NCBI RefSeq assembly: GCF_023101685.1
Contig: NZ_CP082164.1
Coordinates: 1,922,001 to 1,986,000, forward strand
Length of the DNA stretch: 64,000 nucleotides
Reading direction: 5' to 3'
Source of the DNA: Bradyrhizobium sp. 186
GTDB lineage: Bacteria; Pseudomonadota; Alphaproteobacteria; Rhizobiales; Xanthobacteraceae
Part shown: positions 62,219 through 64,000 of the stretch, one piece after another
Layout: each line of letters opens with the position of its first letter
How positions within the stretch are numbered: the stretch's first letter is position 1
Notes under the pieces: generated by a model
Told to the model about the DNA's origin: nothing
The model's input: the letters and a program-made list of their open reading frames with translations, nothing else
The model's database searches: none
Program-made: the position numbers and the translations under genes

Positions 62219-64000
62219 ATGGAAACCATGAAACTGCAAAAACGCGCTTCGGTCTCGGCGATGCTCGACCCCAGGATCGTCGTGCCCGCGATCCGCGCGT
62301 CATTCACCAAGCTCGATCCGCGGCTGATGATCAAGAACCCCGTGATGTTCGTGGTCGAGATCGTGGCCGCGCTCACCACCGTGATCTTCCTGCGCGACCT
62401 CGTCACCGGCGGCGAGAATCTCGGCTTCACCTTCCAGATCATCCTCTGGCTGTGGTTTACCGTGCTGTTCGCCAATCTGGCTGAAGCGGTCGCCGAAGGC
62501 CGTGGCAAGGCGCAGGCGGAATCGCTGCGCAAGACCCGCACCGAGAGCCAAGCCAAGCTTTTGACCGGGACGGGGCAGAACTACAAGCTCGTGCCCGGCA
62601 CGGGCCTGAAGGTCGGCGATCGCGTGCTGGTCGAGGCGGGCGACACGATTCCCTCGGACGGCGAGGTGATCGAAGGTGTCGCCTCCGTCAACGAGGCCGC
62701 CATCACCGGCGAGTCCGCCCCCGTGATCCGCGAATCCGGCGGCGACCGGTCAGCGGTCACCGGCGGCACGCAGGTGCTCTCAGATTGGATCCGCGTCCGC
62801 ATCACCGCAGCCCAAGGCTCGACCTTCATCGACCGCATGATCAGGCTGGTCGAAGGCGCCGAGCGGCAGAAGACGCCAAACGAGATCGCGCTCAACATCC
62901 TGCTCGCCGGCCTCACCATTATCTTCGTATTCGCCACCGCGACGATCCCGAGCTACGCTGCTTATGCCGGCGGGTCGATTTCGGTGATCGTGCTGGTCGC
63001 GCTGTTCGTGACCCTGATCCCGACCACCATCGGCGCGCTGCTTTCGGCGATCGGCATCGCCGGTATGGACCGACTGGTGCGCTTCAATGTGCTGGCGATG
63101 TCGGGCCGCGCCGTTGAAGCCGCCGGCGACGTCGACACGCTACTGCTCGACAAGACCGGCACCATCACGCTCGGCAACCGCCAGGCGACGGCCTTCCGTC
63201 CGGTGCGCGGTGTCACCGAGCAGGAGCTCGCCGATGCAGCCCAGCTCGCCTCGCTCGCCGACGAGACGCCGGAAGGCCGCTCCATCGTCGTGCTGGCGAA
63301 GGAGAAATACGGCATTCGCGGCCGCGACATGGCCGAGCTTGGCGCGACCTTCATTCCGTTCACGGCGCAGACCCGCATGAGCGGTGTCGATGCCGGCGGT
63401 TCGTCGGTGCGCAAGGGCGCGGTCGATGCGATCCTCAACTATGTCAACGGCGGTGCGCCGCTGGCACTCGCATCGGGCAACGCGGCGCGTGCCGTTCAGC
63501 CATCCGCCAGTTCGGATGTGGCGCGCGAGATCGGCGCCATTTCTGATGAGATCGCCAAGTCAGGCGGAACGCCGCTCGCGGTCGCCAAGGACGGCCGCCT
63601 GCTCGGCGTGGTGCAGCTCAAGGATATCGTGAAAGGCGGGATTCGCGAGCGCTTCGCCGAGCTGCGCCGCATGGGCATCCGCACCATCATGATTACCGGT
63701 GACAACCCGATGACGGCCGCCGCGATCGCGGCGGAGGCCGGTGTCGACGACTTCCTGGCGCAGGCGACTCCTGAGGACAAGCTCAAGCTGATCCGCGACG
63801 AGCAGGCCAAGGGCAAGCTGGTGGCGATGTGCGGCGACGGCACCAACGACGCACCGGCTCTCGCCCAGGCCGACGTCGGCGTGGCCATGAACACCGGCAC
63901 CCAGGCCGCCCGCGAGGCCGGTAACATGGTCGACCTCGATTCCAACCCGACCAAGCTGATCGAGGTTGTCGAGATCGGCAAGCAGCTCCTGATGACGCGC
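62219..64000 (+). CDS. kdpB: K+-transporting ATPase catalytic subunit KdpB (3' end outside window)
   Basis: P-type ATPase subunit, 594 codons visible. Start ATG 62219 ([16 protein letters not shown]). Conserved points are in order: [11 protein letters not shown] (A domain), [15 protein letters not shown] (phosphorylation Asp), then [14 protein letters not shown] and [12 protein letters not shown] (hinge). No frameshift or stop was found. It ends at the window edge inside the membrane domain ([14 protein letters not shown]). kdpC is expected next. Confidence 0.97.
   Translation, partial: METMKLQKRASVSAMLDPRIVVPAIRASFTKLDPRLMIKNPVMFVVEIVAALTTVIFLRDLVTGGENLGFTFQIILWLWFTVLFANLAEAVAEGRGKAQAESLRKTRTESQAKLLTGTGQNYKLVPGTGLKVGDRVLVEAGDTIPSDGEVIEGVASVNEAAITGESAPVIRESGGDRSAVTGGTQVLSDWIRVRITAAQGSTFIDRMIRLVEGAERQKTPNEIALNILLAGLTIIFVFATATIPSYAAYAGGSISVIVLVALFVTLIPTTIGALLSAIGIAGMDRLVRFNVLAMSGRAVEAAGDVDTLLLDKTGTITLGNRQATAFRPVRGVTEQELADAAQLASLADETPEGRSIVVLAKEKYGIRGRDMAELGATFIPFTAQTRMSGVDAGGSSVRKGAVDAILNYVNGGAPLALASGNAARAVQPSASSDVAREIGAISDEIAKSGGTPLAVAKDGRLLGVVQLKDIVKGGIRERFAELRRMGIRTIMITGDNPMTAAAIAAEAGVDDFLAQATPEDKLKLIRDEQAKGKLVAMCGDGTNDAPALAQADVGVAMNTGTQAAREAGNMVDLDSNPTKLIEVVEIGKQLLMTR

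Noticed and set aside
60460..62556. A 698-codon open frame on the minus strand opposite kdpA
   Set aside because: It mirrors kdpA in the opposite frame, is rich in His/Asp/Arg and lacks any ribosome-binding site or domain. High-GC genes produce such shadows.

Overview
The window looks like a chromosomal segment of a Bradyrhizobium-type alphaproteobacterium (Nitrobacteraceae). This rests on the high-GC coding style, long genome-dispersed palindromic repeats (about 891-1012, 29002-29144, 59827-59948), many solute-binding proteins, TRAP/ABC/Bug transport genes, CoA-based catabolic operons, and flagellar proteins rich in Ser/Thr. No rRNA, tRNA, CRISPR array, integrase or insertion sequence was seen, so this is metabolic and motility territory rather than an obvious island. 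Layout: 1-727 is the end of a branched-chain amino-acid type ABC binding protein; 1122-2423 is an MFS/MHS symporter; 2428-3969 is a secreted GH79-like glycosidase. 4165-13711 is one co-directional cluster: a spermidine/putrescine-type ABC importer (binding protein, two permeases, ATPase), a three-subunit molybdenum hydroxylase of the CO-dehydrogenase/xanthine-dehydrogenase family, and an amidase. It is probably a route for import and oxidation of an organic nitrogen compound. 13807-15729 holds an M48-like metallopeptidase overlapped by a membrane protein, and a small membrane protein. Two LysR genes follow (15941-17873); the second is divergent from a long operon (17988 to about 28983). That operon encodes a dicarboxylate symporter, a PdxA-like dehydrogenase, two MmgE/PrpD proteins, a Bug-type binding protein, an SDR, an alpha/beta-hydrolase-fold protein, a c-type heme/propeller protein and an FAH-family hydrolase. 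Unusually, both MmgE/PrpD proteins and the FAH protein carry twin-arginine signal peptides, and the SDR and the hydrolase-fold protein lack canonical catalytic residues. An orphan periplasmic binding protein and a glycine-zipper protein follow. 30564-41085 is a second catabolic block: IclR regulator, CitE-like lyase, MaoC hydratase and CaiB/BaiF CoA-transferase on the minus strand; TRAP transporter, acyl-CoA dehydrogenase, AMP-dependent CoA ligase and a Cat1-type CoA-transferase on the plus strand. The last gene is broken by one extra G in a G6 run. Enzyme content fits import, CoA activation, dehydrogenation, hydration and C-C cleavage of a branched C5 dicarboxylic acid (itaconate, mesaconate or methylsuccinate class); the substrate is inferred. 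41092-45436 is a minus-strand trio (HAD-domain protein, glycosyltransferase-like protein, formyltransferase-like protein) opposite an extracytoplasmic flagellar set (ECF-type sigma factor, flagellin, FliD, FliS, FlgD, FlgE, FlgN-like chaperone, FlgK, FlgL; 45951-55985) without basal-body, export or motor genes. The trio may modify flagellin. The rest holds an acyl-CoA ligase, uracil phosphoribosyltransferase, three small hypothetical genes, then the start of a kdp potassium-ATPase operon (tiny membrane ORFs, kdpF, kdpA, partial kdpB) behind a leader with a possible RNA fold. All family calls come from reading motifs; no database search was run.
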